From Humibacter sp049446075 (lineage in GTDB: Bacteria; Actinomycetota; Actinomycetes; Actinomycetales; Microbacteriaceae): a stretch of 64,000 nucleotides of DNA. The translations under genes were made by a program, and so were the position numbers. Positions 52,044 through 61,477 of the stretch are shown one piece after another. Each line of letters opens with the position of its first letter. Position 1 is the stretch's first letter. The notes below the pieces were generated by a model. It was given only the letters and a program-made list of their open reading frames with translations. It ran no database searches and was not told the DNA's origin. The stretch is taken from NCBI RefSeq assembly GCF_049446075.1, contig NZ_JBMSEB010000001.1, positions 1,240,001 to 1,304,000 on the forward strand. The letters are read 5' to 3'.

Positions 52044-53195
52044 TCAGACGGCCATCCACTGCCGGGTGTGCCCTGACCGCTCCGCGGCATCGACGACCGC
52101 CGCCGCCGTGCGCCCCTCGGCGACCGAGGGACCGTGCTGCACGCCCTCGGCGATCGAGCGCAGGAACGCTGCGGCTTCGACGGTCTTGAGGTCGTCGAAC
52201 CCCATTCCGGTTCCGCCGCCAGGCTGAAACCGCGCAAAGTCGCCGTCTCCCGGCTGTGCGTAGAGCGTGGTGTAGCCGTAGTCGCGGTCGCCGCGCGCGG
52301 CCACCTGCAGTTCGTTCATGCGCTGGAAGTCCCAGCGGAGCGAACCCTCCGTCCCGTACACGTCGATGACGTATTCCGCCCGAGGCCCGACGGCCACCCG
52401 GCTCGACTCGAACACGCCGAGCGCGCCGTTCTCGAACCTGGCAAGCACCGCTGCATAGTCCTCGTTCTCCACCGCCGCCGGTGCGCCAGTTGCGGTTGCC
52501 GTGTGACCGATCGCGGTGCCGGTCACCGTCGGCCGCTGCGCGATGAAGGTGTCCTGCACCGCCGACACCTCGGCGATGGAGCCGACCAGATGGGAAGCGA
52601 GGTCGAAGCCGTGGGAGAGCAGGTCGCCGTACACGCCGGAACCCGCCCGATCGCGGATGAAGCGCCAGGTCAGGGCATCCTCCGGCTCCGACGAATAGTC
52701 GGCGAGGAACGAGACTCGCACGTTGGTGATCCGGCCGAGTCGTCCCGACTCGATGAGGCGGCGGGCCTTGGCCACCGCGGGCGGGTTGCGGTAGCTGAAG
52801 CCCACCGCGGTCACCAGGCCTGCTTCCGCCACGGCGCGAGCTATGTCGTCGCTCTCGGCGAGGCCACGACCCATGGGCTTCTCGATCCAGAACGGCTTGC
52901 CCGCCGCTGCTGCGGCGAGCGCGACCTCGCGGTGCAGATGGTTGGGTGCACAGATCGAGACGGCCTGCACGGCCGGGTCGTCGATCACCTCGCGATAATC
53001 GGACACTGCTCGCTCGAAGCCGAGCAGGTCGACGGCATCCGCTCGGTTCGCCTCCACCACGTCGGCGGCCACGACGAGCCGGGGACGAACAGGCAGCTCC
53101 GGGTAGTGCTCGCGCACGTTGCGGTAGGCACGCGAGTGCGCGCGGCCCATCCAGCCGACGCTGACGAGTCCGATGCCGAGCTCGCGGGCCGTCAT
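52044..53195 (-). CDS. Gfo/Idh/MocA-family dehydrogenase (inositol dehydrogenase-like)
   Basis: A 383-aa oxidoreductase. GIGLVSVGWMGRAHSRAYRN is the nucleotide-binding start, WIEKPMGRGL (about residue 103) carries the catalytic Lys, and GVYGDLLSHGFDLASHL has the active-site Asp/His pair. It overlaps the end of iolH (ATGA at 53192-53195) and is the last gene of the iol operon. The corynebacterial inositol operon likewise ends in an additional oxidoreductase. A scyllo-inositol or other stereoisomer specificity is plausible; this is inference. Confidence 0.85.
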   Translation of the reverse strand: MTARELGIGLVSVGWMGRAHSRAYRNVREHYPELPVRPRLVVAADVVEANRADAVDLLGFERAVSDYREVIDDPAVQAVSICAPNHLHREVALAAAAAGKPFWIEKPMGRGLAESDDIARAVAEAGLVTAVGFSYRNPPAVAKARRLIESGRLGRITNVRVSFLADYSSEPEDALTWRFIRDRAGSGVYGDLLSHGFDLASHLVGSIAEVSAVQDTFIAQRPTVTGTAIGHTATATGAPAAVENEDYAAVLARFENGALGVFESSRVAVGPRAEYVIDVYGTEGSLRWDFQRMNELQVAARGDRDYGYTTLYAQPGDGDFARFQPGGGTGMGFDDLKTVEAAAFLRSIAEGVQHGPSVAEGRTAAAVVDAAERSGHTRQWMAV

Positions 53196-54070
53196 CGAGC
53201 TGCTCCGGCAATGAGCTCCCCGATGCGCTCGAGCTGGTAGCGAGACGTCTCGTCGGCGCTCTCGTCCTCGGCGAATACGTTCGAGCAGATGATCGCGTCG
53301 TCGCGTTCGAAGAACCCGGATGCCCGCAGCGCGCCGAACAGCTCGGTCCAGTCCACGTCGCCGTCGCCGATCCTCAGGTGCTGGTGCACGCGAGCGGCGT
53401 TCCCCGGCGGGTTCGTGATGTATCGCAGCCCGTGCGAGCGGCGGTGGTCGAAGGTGTCGGCCGTGTAGACCGCGCCGAGTCGTTCCCCGAGCTCGGGGAT
53501 GAGCGTGGTCGCTCGGTCGCCGTAGTGGAAGGTGTGGCTGGCGACGTAGACCTGGCCCACTGCATCCGAATCCAGGCCGCGGATGATGCGCCAGGCCTCG
53601 AGGGCATCCTCGACGAAGTCGTCGGGATGCGGGTCGATGTTCACGCGCACACCGGATGCCTCGATCAGCGGCAACAGCTCTTCCATCGAGCGATAGAACC
53701 CGGCCTCAGACTCCTCCGCACGTTCCGGCCTGCCGGAGAACTCGGTGTTGATCGCCTCGACCTCGAGCTCCTGAGCGATCTCGATGATCCGTTTCCAGTT
53801 GCGCACGGCCGCCTCCCGCGGAAGCTCGTCGGGCCACGACCAGCGCTGCACGGGAAGCAGCGACGAGATGCCCACGCCGGCATCCTTCGCGCGCTTCTTC
53901 ACGGCGCGCAGGTACGCGGCATCGACTCGCGGGTGGGCGAAGAACGGGACGAAGTCGGGGTGCGGGGTGAGTTGGATCCACTCGTAACCGGCCGATGCCG
54001 CAACGTTGAAGAACTCGAGGAACGAGTGCGTCGAGTGGTACGGCGTGGGGTCGAGCGCGATCCTCACCAT
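53192..54070 (-). CDS. iolH: IolH-type sugar isomerase/epimerase
   Basis: A 292-aa TIM-barrel protein. The start IALDPTPYHSTHSFLEFFNV, the INTEFSGRPERAEESEAGFY segment and RRSHGLRYITNPPGNAARVH closely follow what I remember of corynebacterial IolH. Metal ligands come from the NTEF, DPHPDDF, ASHTFHYGD and Asp/His regions. It overlaps the downstream dehydrogenase and is 25 bases after iolG. IolH is part of inositol catabolism but its exact step is not firmly established; it may isomerise an inosose derivative. Confidence 0.85.
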   Translation of the reverse strand: MVRIALDPTPYHSTHSFLEFFNVAASAGYEWIQLTPHPDFVPFFAHPRVDAAYLRAVKKRAKDAGVGISSLLPVQRWSWPDELPREAAVRNWKRIIEIAQELEVEAINTEFSGRPERAEESEAGFYRSMEELLPLIEASGVRVNIDPHPDDFVEDALEAWRIIRGLDSDAVGQVYVASHTFHYGDRATTLIPELGERLGAVYTADTFDHRRSHGLRYITNPPGNAARVHQHLRIGDGDVDWTELFGALRASGFFERDDAIICSNVFAEDESADETSRYQLERIGELIAGAAR

Positions 54071-54095
54071 GGGGCTCCTCCTTGCACCGACCGGG

Positions 54096-55130
54096 CTATG
54101 CGTAAAACTCGGGCGTTTCGGGCAGGTTCAGCTCGACCGGCACCTCCGACTTCAGCGCCTTCACGCCTGCGGCGCAGGCGACCGCCACCTTGAATCCGTC
54201 CCACGCCGAGGGACCGGCGATGGTGCCCTGCCTCGCTGCATCGGCCCAGGCCTGCACCTCGACGTCGTACGCCTGCTTGAACCTCGTGGTGTAGCTCTGG
54301 TGCTCGGCGATGCCGAACCGCCCGTCCTGCCACAGCTGAAGGCCCTCCGGCTGCCCGATCCGTGCGACGCCGCGCTGGAACACGGCCTCGGTGGCCACCT
54401 GGTAGCCGAACTGCACGCTCACGTTCATCTCGACATCGACGAGCACGCCGTTGTCCAGTTGCATGAGCACGAGGATCGGTTCACGCAGCCGCTCGGGGCT
54501 CAGCGCGTTGCGCTTGCCGTAGTGGACCTCGACGGTACGGATGCTCGCACCCGCCAGCCACGGGACCACATCGAACTCGTGCACCACCGAGTCGGTGATG
54601 AGCATCTCCTGCGTGTAGCTGTCGGGCACCGACGGGTTGCGGTGCACGCCGCGCAGCATGAGCAGCTCGCCAGCGGTTCCCGAGGCGATGAGCTCCCGAA
54701 GCTGCCGGTACTGCACGTCGAACCGTCGCATGAAGCCCACCTGGATCAGGTGCTTGCCGGTCTTCTGCTCGGCCTCGACGATGCGCCACGACGACTCAGG
54801 GTCCTGCGTCAGCGGCTTCTCGCAGAGAATCGGGATGCCCGCCTCGAGCGCGGGCAGCAGCACCGGCTCGTGGAACTGGCCGGGCGTGGCGATGAGCACG
54901 GCGTCCATCGCATCCGCCGTCAGGGCATCCTCGATGTGCTGGTAGACCGCTGCTCCTTCGCGGCCGCCGTCCGTGGTCACGGCCGCTGCCGCCTGCGCGC
55001 GCCCGGCGTCCGGCTCGATGATGGCCGACACGGTCGTTCCGGTGATGGCGTTCGTCAGCCGGCGCACGTGGTCGGCGCCCATTATTCCGGCGCCGACGAC
55101 ACCGACGCGCAGGTCGCTGCTGGTGGTCAT
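54096..55130 (-). CDS. iolG: inositol 2-dehydrogenase
   Basis: A 344-aa Gfo/Idh/MocA enzyme oxidising myo-inositol to scyllo-inosose with NAD+. GVVGAGIMGADHVRRLTNAI is the Rossmann start, ILCEKPLTQD (about residue 103) contains the catalytic Lys, and MLITDSVVHEFDVVPWLAG the Asp-x3-His pair typical of inositol dehydrogenases. QVGFMRRFDVQY is also characteristic. GAGAGAGACCAGC precedes the ATG. It lies between iolE and iolH, the same order as in corynebacterial iol operons, which supports IolG over the other dehydrogenases in the window. Confidence 0.9.
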   Translation of the reverse strand: MTTSSDLRVGVVGAGIMGADHVRRLTNAITGTTVSAIIEPDAGRAQAAAAVTTDGGREGAAVYQHIEDALTADAMDAVLIATPGQFHEPVLLPALEAGIPILCEKPLTQDPESSWRIVEAEQKTGKHLIQVGFMRRFDVQYRQLRELIASGTAGELLMLRGVHRNPSVPDSYTQEMLITDSVVHEFDVVPWLAGASIRTVEVHYGKRNALSPERLREPILVLMQLDNGVLVDVEMNVSVQFGYQVATEAVFQRGVARIGQPEGLQLWQDGRFGIAEHQSYTTRFKQAYDVEVQAWADAARQGTIAGPSAWDGFKVAVACAAGVKALKSEVPVELNLPETPEFYA

Positions 55131-55162
55131 GCTGGTCTCTCTCTTGTGGGTGGAGGTGTAGG

Positions 55163-56095
55163 TCAGCGCACGCGCGTGAGCGGCGTGCAGCCGAAGATGT
55201 GCTCTCGTGTGCGGGTGGCTATGCCGAGCGGCTTCTCGATGTCGACGCCCGGCATGTCCTGCTCGACGATGGCGAAGATGTTCTCGTCGATGGCGCTGAC
55301 CGCCTCGATGATGGGTGCGAAGTCGGGGATGCCCGCGGGTGGCTCGACCATGATGTCGATCGCGGAGTCGGCGAACGGCACATCGTTCTTCAGCACGTCG
55401 AAGCGCAGCTCCTGGTCGATCTGCTTGAGGTGCAGGTATCCGATGCGGTCGGGATGCTCCCTGATCAGCCGCACGCTGTCGCCGCCGTAATAGGCGTAGT
55501 GCCCGGTGTCGAGGCAGAGGTTGAGGTATCGCGGATCGGTGAGCTGGAGCAGCTTCTCGACCTCGCCGCGTGTGCCGATGTGGCTGTCGGCGTGCGAGTG
55601 GAACTGCTGGTGCACTCCGTACTCCTCCAGCAGCGCTTTGCCGAGCCGGTCGTGTCCGGCGGCGAGCTTCTGCCACTGCTCGTCGCTGAGCGTGCGGGGC
55701 TCGAGGGTCTCGCCCGTGGCATCCGAGCGCCACAGGTCGGGGATGACGACGATGTGCTCGGCGCCGAGCGCATGTGCGAGCCCGGCGACCTTGACCGCCT
55801 GTTCCCAGGCGCGCTGCCACTGCTCCTCGCCTTTGTGGAAGCCCGTGAAGACGGTGCCGGCCGAGAGTTCGAGATCGCGCTTGCCGAGTTCGTCCTGCAG
55901 CTGGTGCGGGTCGGTCGGCAGGTATCCGTACGGCCCGAGCTCGATCCAGTGATAGCCCGCCGCCTGCGCCTCGTCGAGGAACCGCTGCCAGGGCGTCTGC
56001 CGCGGGTCGTCGGGGAACCACACACCCCAGGAGTCGGGAGCCGTGCCGATGCGCAGGCCTCGTGTTCCGGTAGGCACCGCTGCGGTATCCGTCAT
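55163..56095 (-). CDS. iolE: inosose dehydratase
   Basis: A 310-aa TIM-barrel enzyme that dehydrates scyllo-inosose to the cyclic trione precursor. IGTAPDSWGVWFPDDPRQTP is the N-terminal IolE signature. FHSHADSHIGTRGEVE, LCLDTGHYAYYGGDS and YLHLKQIDQELR give the metal and substrate residues. MVEPPAGIPDF, near the end, is an IolE-specific stretch. It is 32 bases after iolD and 32 before iolG in a compact operon. Confidence 0.93.
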   Translation of the reverse strand: MTDTAAVPTGTRGLRIGTAPDSWGVWFPDDPRQTPWQRFLDEAQAAGYHWIELGPYGYLPTDPHQLQDELGKRDLELSAGTVFTGFHKGEEQWQRAWEQAVKVAGLAHALGAEHIVVIPDLWRSDATGETLEPRTLSDEQWQKLAAGHDRLGKALLEEYGVHQQFHSHADSHIGTRGEVEKLLQLTDPRYLNLCLDTGHYAYYGGDSVRLIREHPDRIGYLHLKQIDQELRFDVLKNDVPFADSAIDIMVEPPAGIPDFAPIIEAVSAIDENIFAIVEQDMPGVDIEKPLGIATRTREHIFGCTPLTRVR

Positions 56096-56127
56096 GTCCG
56101 TCCTTCTTGTTCCGTGATTCGCGGTGC

Positions 56128-58041
56128 TCAGCCGAGCAGGGGCCGCTGCTTCGTGCGTTGTTCGGTGTACTCGTCGTAGGCCCGCCGTGTGCTGTCGAGC
56201 TCAGACACCTGCGCGACGGGCACGTCCCACCACCCACCACCGTCCGGCGCGTACGCGAAGGGGTCGGAGTGGATGTGGATGAGCGTGGATGCCTCGCGCG
56301 CCTTCGCGGCGACGACCGCGTCGTGCAGGCGGGCCACCGCGTCGGCGCCCGGCTCGATCTCGACGACGTCGATACCGTAGCTGCGCGCGTTCGCGGCGAG
56401 GTCGACGGCGTCGAGCAGACGGCCGGACTCGAAGTTGTGCTCGTCGCGATTCAGGTACCTGTACCGTGTTCCGAACCGCTCGGATCCGACCGTCTCGGAG
56501 AGGTGCCCGATCGATGCGTAGCCCTCGTTCTGGATGAGCACCACGATGATCTTGATGCCCTCTGCGACGGCGGTGGCGAGTTCGGTGTGCAGCATCAGGT
56601 ACGAGCCGTCGCCCACCATGACGATGACGTCCCGCTCGTCGCCGAGAGCCTCGAGCCCGCGTTTCACGCCCATGCCGCCGGCGATCTCGTAGCCCATCGT
56701 GGAGAACGCGTATTCCACGTGGTAGCCGAGCGGATCGCGCACGCGCCACAGCTTGTGCAGGTCTCCCGGCAGCGACCCGGCCGCCTGCACCACGACATCC
56801 TCCGGTGCGCTCGCGGACTGCACAGCCCCGATGATCTGCGCCTGGCCGGGCAACTCGGCGTCGCCCGCCTCGAACGCGGAGTCCACGACGGCATCCCACG
56901 CCCGCTTCTCGCGGTCGATCGCCTCGGTGTATGCGGGGTCGACCAGGTAGCACTCGAGCGCCGGCAGCAACGCGGCCAGCGTCTCGCGGGCATCCGCAAT
57001 GACCGGCAGCTGCGTTCCGTGCTTGTAGGCGTCGAACGGGGCGATGTTGATGTTGACGAACGTCACGTCGGGGTTCTGGAACACCGTGCGGCTGGCCGTC
57101 GTGAAGTCGCTGTACCTCGTGCCGATGCCGATCACGACGTCTGCGTCGGCGGCCAGACGGTTGGCGGCCGTCGTTCCGGTGGCACCCACACCCCCCAGGT
57201 ACTGCGGGTGATCCCAGTTCAACGATCCGCCACCGGCCTGACTCGTTCCGACCGGGATGCCGGTCGCCTCCACGAGCGCGCGCAGTGCGTCCTCGGCGCC
57301 TGAGTAGATGACGCCACCGCCCGCGACGATGAACGGATGCTTCGCGCCGCGAATCGCCGCGACCGCGGCATCCAGGGCCCATCGCTCGGGAACGGGACGA
57401 CGAATGCGCCACTCCCTGTCCCGCAGGAATTCCTCCGGCACATCGAGCGCTTCCGCCTGCACGTCCTCGGGAAGCGCTATCGTCACAGCCCCGGTCTCTG
57501 CCGGGTCGGTGAGCACACGCAGTGCGGCCAGCGCGATGGAGTACAGCTGCTCAGGGCGCTGCACCCGGTCGAAGAACCGCGAAAGCGGTCGGAAGGCGTC
57601 GGTGACCTGCAGCCCGATGTCGTGCGGATGCTCCAGTTGCTGCAACACGGGATCCGCCACCCTCGTCGCGAACGTGTCGCTGGGCAAGAGCAGCGCGGGC
57701 AGCCGGTTGGCCGTGGCGAGCGCTGCTCCGGTGAGCATGTTCGCCGCCCCTGGGCCGACTGACGCGGCCGAGGCGAGGGTCGCGCGCCGGCGGTGCACGC
57801 GAGCGAATCCGACCGCCTGGTGCACCATGGCCTGCTCGTTGCGGGCCTGGTGGTACGGCAGCAGCGCCGGCTGCAGCACGTTGTACTGCTTCAGCGCCTG
57901 GCCGAGCCCCGCCACGTTGCCGTGCCCGAAGATGCCGAGGATGCCAGGCACGGTGCGCTCGCGCACGTCACCGTCGACTGTCCACTGGTGCCCCAGGAAC
58001 TCGACGAGCGCCTGTCCTACCGTCATCCGTCGCGTGGTCAT
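56128..58041 (-). CDS. iolD: 3D-(3,5/4)-trihydroxycyclohexane-1,2-dione acylhydrolase
   Basis: A 637-aa thiamine-diphosphate enzyme that hydrolytically opens the trione ring to 5-deoxy-glucuronate. ILGIFGHGNVAGLGQAL and YHQARNEQAMVHQAVGFAR (catalytic Glu) form the N-terminal PYR domain. GVIYSGAEDALRAL lies in the central domain. The C-terminal ThDP motif starts MVGDGSYLMLHTEL and ends IQNEGYASIGHLSE. SERFGTRYRYLN is also IolD-like. ATG at 58041 overlaps the iolB stop by ATGA, indicating coupled translation. Confidence 0.95.
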   Translation of the reverse strand: MTTRRMTVGQALVEFLGHQWTVDGDVRERTVPGILGIFGHGNVAGLGQALKQYNVLQPALLPYHQARNEQAMVHQAVGFARVHRRRATLASAASVGPGAANMLTGAALATANRLPALLLPSDTFATRVADPVLQQLEHPHDIGLQVTDAFRPLSRFFDRVQRPEQLYSIALAALRVLTDPAETGAVTIALPEDVQAEALDVPEEFLRDREWRIRRPVPERWALDAAVAAIRGAKHPFIVAGGGVIYSGAEDALRALVEATGIPVGTSQAGGGSLNWDHPQYLGGVGATGTTAANRLAADADVVIGIGTRYSDFTTASRTVFQNPDVTFVNINIAPFDAYKHGTQLPVIADARETLAALLPALECYLVDPAYTEAIDREKRAWDAVVDSAFEAGDAELPGQAQIIGAVQSASAPEDVVVQAAGSLPGDLHKLWRVRDPLGYHVEYAFSTMGYEIAGGMGVKRGLEALGDERDVIVMVGDGSYLMLHTELATAVAEGIKIIVVLIQNEGYASIGHLSETVGSERFGTRYRYLNRDEHNFESGRLLDAVDLAANARSYGIDVVEIEPGADAVARLHDAVVAAKAREASTLIHIHSDPFAYAPDGGGWWDVPVAQVSELDSTRRAYDEYTEQRTKQRPLLG

Positions 58042-58901
58042 CGGGGTGCTCCGTCGCTCTCCCACGTCGTCCTGATCCAGGTCTGCCGCGGGTCGTCGGT
58101 GATGAGCCAGGCGCGCTCGTCGCCAGGTCCGGCCATCACATTGAGGTAGTAGAGGTCGTACTCGGGAGGCGCTGCCGCCGGCCCGTGGTATCCGAACGGC
58201 ACGAGTGCGATGTCTCCGGTGCGCACCATGGCACTGGTATCGATGTCGCCGGCAGGCGAAGAGTATGCGGCGAACGTGCCGAAGGCATCCGCGTCGGCAG
58301 GCGCATTCAGACCGCCGGCCGGGGCCGACTCGAAGTAATAGATCTCCTCGAGGCGCGATTCGCGACCAGGCACATCGTCGTCGTGCTTGTGCGCGGGATG
58401 CGACGACCAGTTGCCCGCCGGCGTGATCACCTCGCACGCGATGATGGCCGCGGCGTCGAGCGCGCCCGACGTGCCGAAGTTGTGCACCCGCCTGGTGTCC
58501 CTGCCTGCGCCGCGCACCTCGACGGGGACGTCGGCCTTCGGGATGTACCTGCTCGGCTTGCGGTCGGTCGTGACGGCTTCGGCGACGGCCACGCGCCCCG
58601 TGCCGTGCAGGTGGATCGTCTGGCCGGCACCCACGAACAGCACGTCCGTCGGGCCGTCGAAGACGCTCTCGCGTCCGGCCAGTGCCGTGGTCTCGCCATC
58701 GTGCTCCACCTCGAAGCCCCCGGTCAGCGGCACCACGATGCGTTCGACGTCGCCGGCGGGCAACGAGGCGGCCCCGTCGTCGAGATGCGCGATGCGGATG
58801 CCGGTGTGTCGCCACCCCTCGATGCCGTCGTCGACCACGGACTCCCACTCACCCCGCGCGAGGACTCCCCTCGGGAAGAACCATTCGTTGCGCACTGTCA
58901 T
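58038..58901 (-). CDS. iolB: 5-deoxy-glucuronate isomerase
   Basis: A 287-aa bicupin that isomerises 5-deoxy-glucuronate to 5-dehydro-2-deoxygluconate. The C-terminal cupin has NWSSHPAHKHDDD and LEEIYYFES, supplying His, His and Glu metal ligands, followed by VPFGYHGPAAAPPEYDLYYLNVM (final His region). The N-terminal cupin (GIRIAHLDDGAASLPAG, VVPLTGGFEVE) lacks metal ligands, as usual. ATG at 58901 is preferred to longer frames that overlap iolA. Its stop overlaps the iolD start. Confidence 0.93.
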   Translation of the reverse strand: MTVRNEWFFPRGVLARGEWESVVDDGIEGWRHTGIRIAHLDDGAASLPAGDVERIVVPLTGGFEVEHDGETTALAGRESVFDGPTDVLFVGAGQTIHLHGTGRVAVAEAVTTDRKPSRYIPKADVPVEVRGAGRDTRRVHNFGTSGALDAAAIIACEVITPAGNWSSHPAHKHDDDVPGRESRLEEIYYFESAPAGGLNAPADADAFGTFAAYSSPAGDIDTSAMVRTGDIALVPFGYHGPAAAPPEYDLYYLNVMAGPGDERAWLITDDPRQTWIRTTWESDGAPR

Positions 58902-58923
58902 AGTGACGCTCTCGCCTTTCGCC

Positions 58924-60489
58924 TCAGTCGTTCTGCGGGAATCCGAGGTTGATGCCGCGATGCGGGTTGTTCTGGGACGAAGGGTCGAGCCACCGGCTCG
59001 TGATGGCCTTCTCCCTCGTGAAGAAGTCGAACCCGTGGGCACCGTATGCCTTGGCGTCGCCGAAGAGCGAGTTCTTCCAGCCTCCGAAGGAGTGGTACGC
59101 CACGGGAACCGGGATCGGCACGTTGATGCCGATCATGCCCACCTGCACCTCGCTCTGGAAACGCCGTGCAGCGCCGCCGTCGTTGGTGAAGATGGCCGTG
59201 CCGTTTCCGAACTGGCCGGAGTTGATGAGGTCGAGGCCCTCCTGGAACGTCTTCACGCGCACGACCTGCAGCACCGGGCCGAAGATCTCCTCCTGGTAGG
59301 CGCGGGATGCGATCGGCATGTCGTCGATGAGAGTCGGGCCGAAGAAGAATCCGTCCTCTGCGCCTTCGACGGTCACCGAGCGGCCGTCGACGACGATCTT
59401 GCCGCCGTCTGCCTCTGCGATGTCCACGTACCCGGCCACCTTCTGGCGGTGCTCGCGGGAGATGAGCGGACCGAGGTCGGGTTCGCCGTCGGCGCCTCCC
59501 GCACCGTTGCCGATGCGGAGACGGCCGATGCGCTCAGCGATCTTGTCGATCAGCTCGTCGGCCACGTCGCCTACGGCCAGCACGACCGAGACGGCCATGC
59601 AGCGCTCGCCCGCCGCGCCATACCCGGCGTTCACCGCCTGGTCCGCGACCAGGTCGAGGTCGGCATCCGGCAGCACAAGCATGTGGTTCTTGGCACCGCC
59701 GAGCGCCTGCACGCGCTTGCCGTTCTTCGCGGCCGTCTCGTAGATGTACTGGGCGATCGGCGTCGAGCCGACGAACGAGATGGACTGCACGACGGGGCTC
59801 GTGAGCAGTCCGTCGACCGCGAGCTTGTCGCCCTGCAGCACCGTGAACACACCGTCGGGCAGGCCCGCTTCCTTCCAGAGCTCGGCCAGCCAGAGCGATG
59901 CCGACGGGTCCTTCTCGCTCGGCTTGAGCACTACCGCGTTGCCCGCCGCGATCGCCACGGGGAAGAACCACATGGGCACCATCGCGGGAAAGTTGAACGG
60001 GCTGATGATGCCGACGACGCCGAGCGGCTGCCTGATGGAGTAGACGTCGATGCCCGTCGATGCGCTCTCGCTGAACGCGCCCTTCGTCAGGTGCGGGAAC
60101 CCGGTGGCGAGTTCGACCACCTCCTGCCCGCGGTTGATCTCGCCGAGCGCGTCGGAGAGCACCTTTCCGTGCTCGGACGTGATGATCTCCGCCAGTTCGT
60201 TCTTGCGCGAGTTGAGCAGCTCCCGGAAGGCGAAGAGCACGGCCTGGCGCTTGGCGATCGAGTAGCGGCTCCACACCTCGAATCCACGCTGCGCCGACGC
60301 GATCGCCGCGTCGATCTCGGCCTGGTCGGCGAGCGCCACACGTTTCGCCTCGATACCGAGCGCGGGGTTGTAGACGGGGGCCGTTCGGCCGCTTGCCGAC
60401 GGGTACTCCGCACCGTCGATCCAGTGCGAGACGACGGGCAGGGCCGATCCCGTGCCTGCCAGGGCGGGGGCTTCGGTGGTGTTGGTCAT
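58924..60489 (-). CDS. iolA: methylmalonate-semialdehyde / malonate-semialdehyde dehydrogenase (acylating)
   Basis: A 521-aa CoA-acylating aldehyde dehydrogenase converting malonate semialdehyde to acetyl-CoA and CO2, the last iol step (equivalent to MmsA). GIISPFNFPAMVPMWFFPVA is the NAD-binding region, NHMLVLPDADLDL and GAAGERCMAVSVVLAVG carry the catalytic Cys (about residue 320), and EIFGPVLQVVRVKTF and PVAYHSFGGWKNSLFGD are typical of MmsA/IolA. ATG at 60489 starts MTNTTEAPA; GAAGGGAACACC precedes it. It is located between the aldolase and iolB. Confidence 0.93.
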   Translation of the reverse strand: MTNTTEAPALAGTGSALPVVSHWIDGAEYPSASGRTAPVYNPALGIEAKRVALADQAEIDAAIASAQRGFEVWSRYSIAKRQAVLFAFRELLNSRKNELAEIITSEHGKVLSDALGEINRGQEVVELATGFPHLTKGAFSESASTGIDVYSIRQPLGVVGIISPFNFPAMVPMWFFPVAIAAGNAVVLKPSEKDPSASLWLAELWKEAGLPDGVFTVLQGDKLAVDGLLTSPVVQSISFVGSTPIAQYIYETAAKNGKRVQALGGAKNHMLVLPDADLDLVADQAVNAGYGAAGERCMAVSVVLAVGDVADELIDKIAERIGRLRIGNGAGGADGEPDLGPLISREHRQKVAGYVDIAEADGGKIVVDGRSVTVEGAEDGFFFGPTLIDDMPIASRAYQEEIFGPVLQVVRVKTFQEGLDLINSGQFGNGTAIFTNDGGAARRFQSEVQVGMIGINVPIPVPVAYHSFGGWKNSLFGDAKAYGAHGFDFFTREKAITSRWLDPSSQNNPHRGINLGFPQND

Positions 60490-60541
60490 GGTGTTCCCTT
60501 CGGAGGCGAACGAGGATGCCTGCTGCGGAGCGGTTGCGCCG

Positions 60542-61477
60542 TCAGCGGCCGTGGACGAGGGCGGCGGCGATGTCGACGGCCTTGGCCACGTCATCGTCGT
60601 GCGGGTAGAGCAGTGTGCGACCGACCACGAGGCCGTGCACGCCCGGGAGTGCGAGAGCCGATTCCCACGCTGCATACGTGGCGTCGGCATCCGCATCGCT
60701 GTCCCCGCCGAGAAGCAGCGTGGGAAGCGTGGTCGCTTGCATCACGCGTTCCATCTCGGCGACGACGGGCAGTTTCAGCCACGTGTAGGCGGAGGAGGCG
60801 CCGAGGCCGGAGGCGATGGCGACGGAGGTGATGACGGCATCCGTCGACAGATCGTTGACGATGCGGCCGTCGGTCCATTCGCTCATGAACGGCTCCAGCA
60901 TGATGGGCAGCTTCGCCTGAGCGGATGCCGTCACCGCACGCGCGGTCTGCTCAAGGGTGCGCGCGGTTGCGGCATCCTGCAGGTTGACGCGCACGAGCAG
61001 CTTTGCGGCATCCAGTTTTGACCTCGTGATCGAGTCGACGTCGTAACCCGTGTAGCGGTCGTCCATCTCGAAGACCGCCCCGCGCAGGCCCCCTCTGTTC
61101 ATGGAGCCGACGGCGATCTTGCCGTCGAGGGCGCCGAGCAGTGCGAGGTCCTCGATGATGTCGGGCGTGCCGAGCACGCCGTCGACGCCGGGGCGGGACA
61201 GCGCGAGGGCAAGCCGCAGCAGCAGGTCGTAGCGGTTCGCCATGGCGAGCGGGTCGGTGCGCACGCCGAGTGCACCCCGTGCGGGGTGGTCGGCGGCGAC
61301 GATGAAGAGCCGTCCATCGTCGCGCACGAGCGGTCGCTTGGTGCGGGATGCCAGCGCCCTCCCGATCGACTCGGGGTCGCGCTGCCGCGTTGCCCGCAGC
61401 CGGGCGAAGGCGTCGTCGGTGATCGCTGGCGACCGCCGGGCCCCGGCATCGGCGCGGATGACCTCAGGCGCTGACAC
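60542..61477 (-). CDS. Cgl0159-type (beta/alpha)8 aldolase of the iol operon
   Basis: A 311-aa barrel protein. FIVAADHPARGALGVR, DGVLGTPDIIEDLALLGALDG, GSMNRGGLRGAVFEMDDRYT and LLLGGDSDADADATYAAW recall the Cgl0159 family found next to iolC in actinobacterial inositol operons. By elimination it should split 2-deoxy-5-keto-gluconate 6-phosphate into malonate semialdehyde and dihydroxyacetone phosphate, the IolJ step, since no other aldolase is in the operon. GTG at 61477 overlaps the end of iolC by 14 bases. The identification is by context and remembered family pattern. Confidence 0.75.
   Translation of the reverse strand: MSAPEVIRADAGARRSPAITDDAFARLRATRQRDPESIGRALASRTKRPLVRDDGRLFIVAADHPARGALGVRTDPLAMANRYDLLLRLALALSRPGVDGVLGTPDIIEDLALLGALDGKIAVGSMNRGGLRGAVFEMDDRYTGYDVDSITRSKLDAAKLLVRVNLQDAATARTLEQTARAVTASAQAKLPIMLEPFMSEWTDGRIVNDLSTDAVITSVAIASGLGASSAYTWLKLPVVAEMERVMQATTLPTLLLGGDSDADADATYAAWESALALPGVHGLVVGRTLLYPHDDDVAKAVDIAAALVHGR

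Noticed and set aside
58387..60831. 814-codon open frame antisense to iolB and iolA
   Set aside because: GC-rich shadow of two clearly recognised genes on the minus strand. No domain or RBS.
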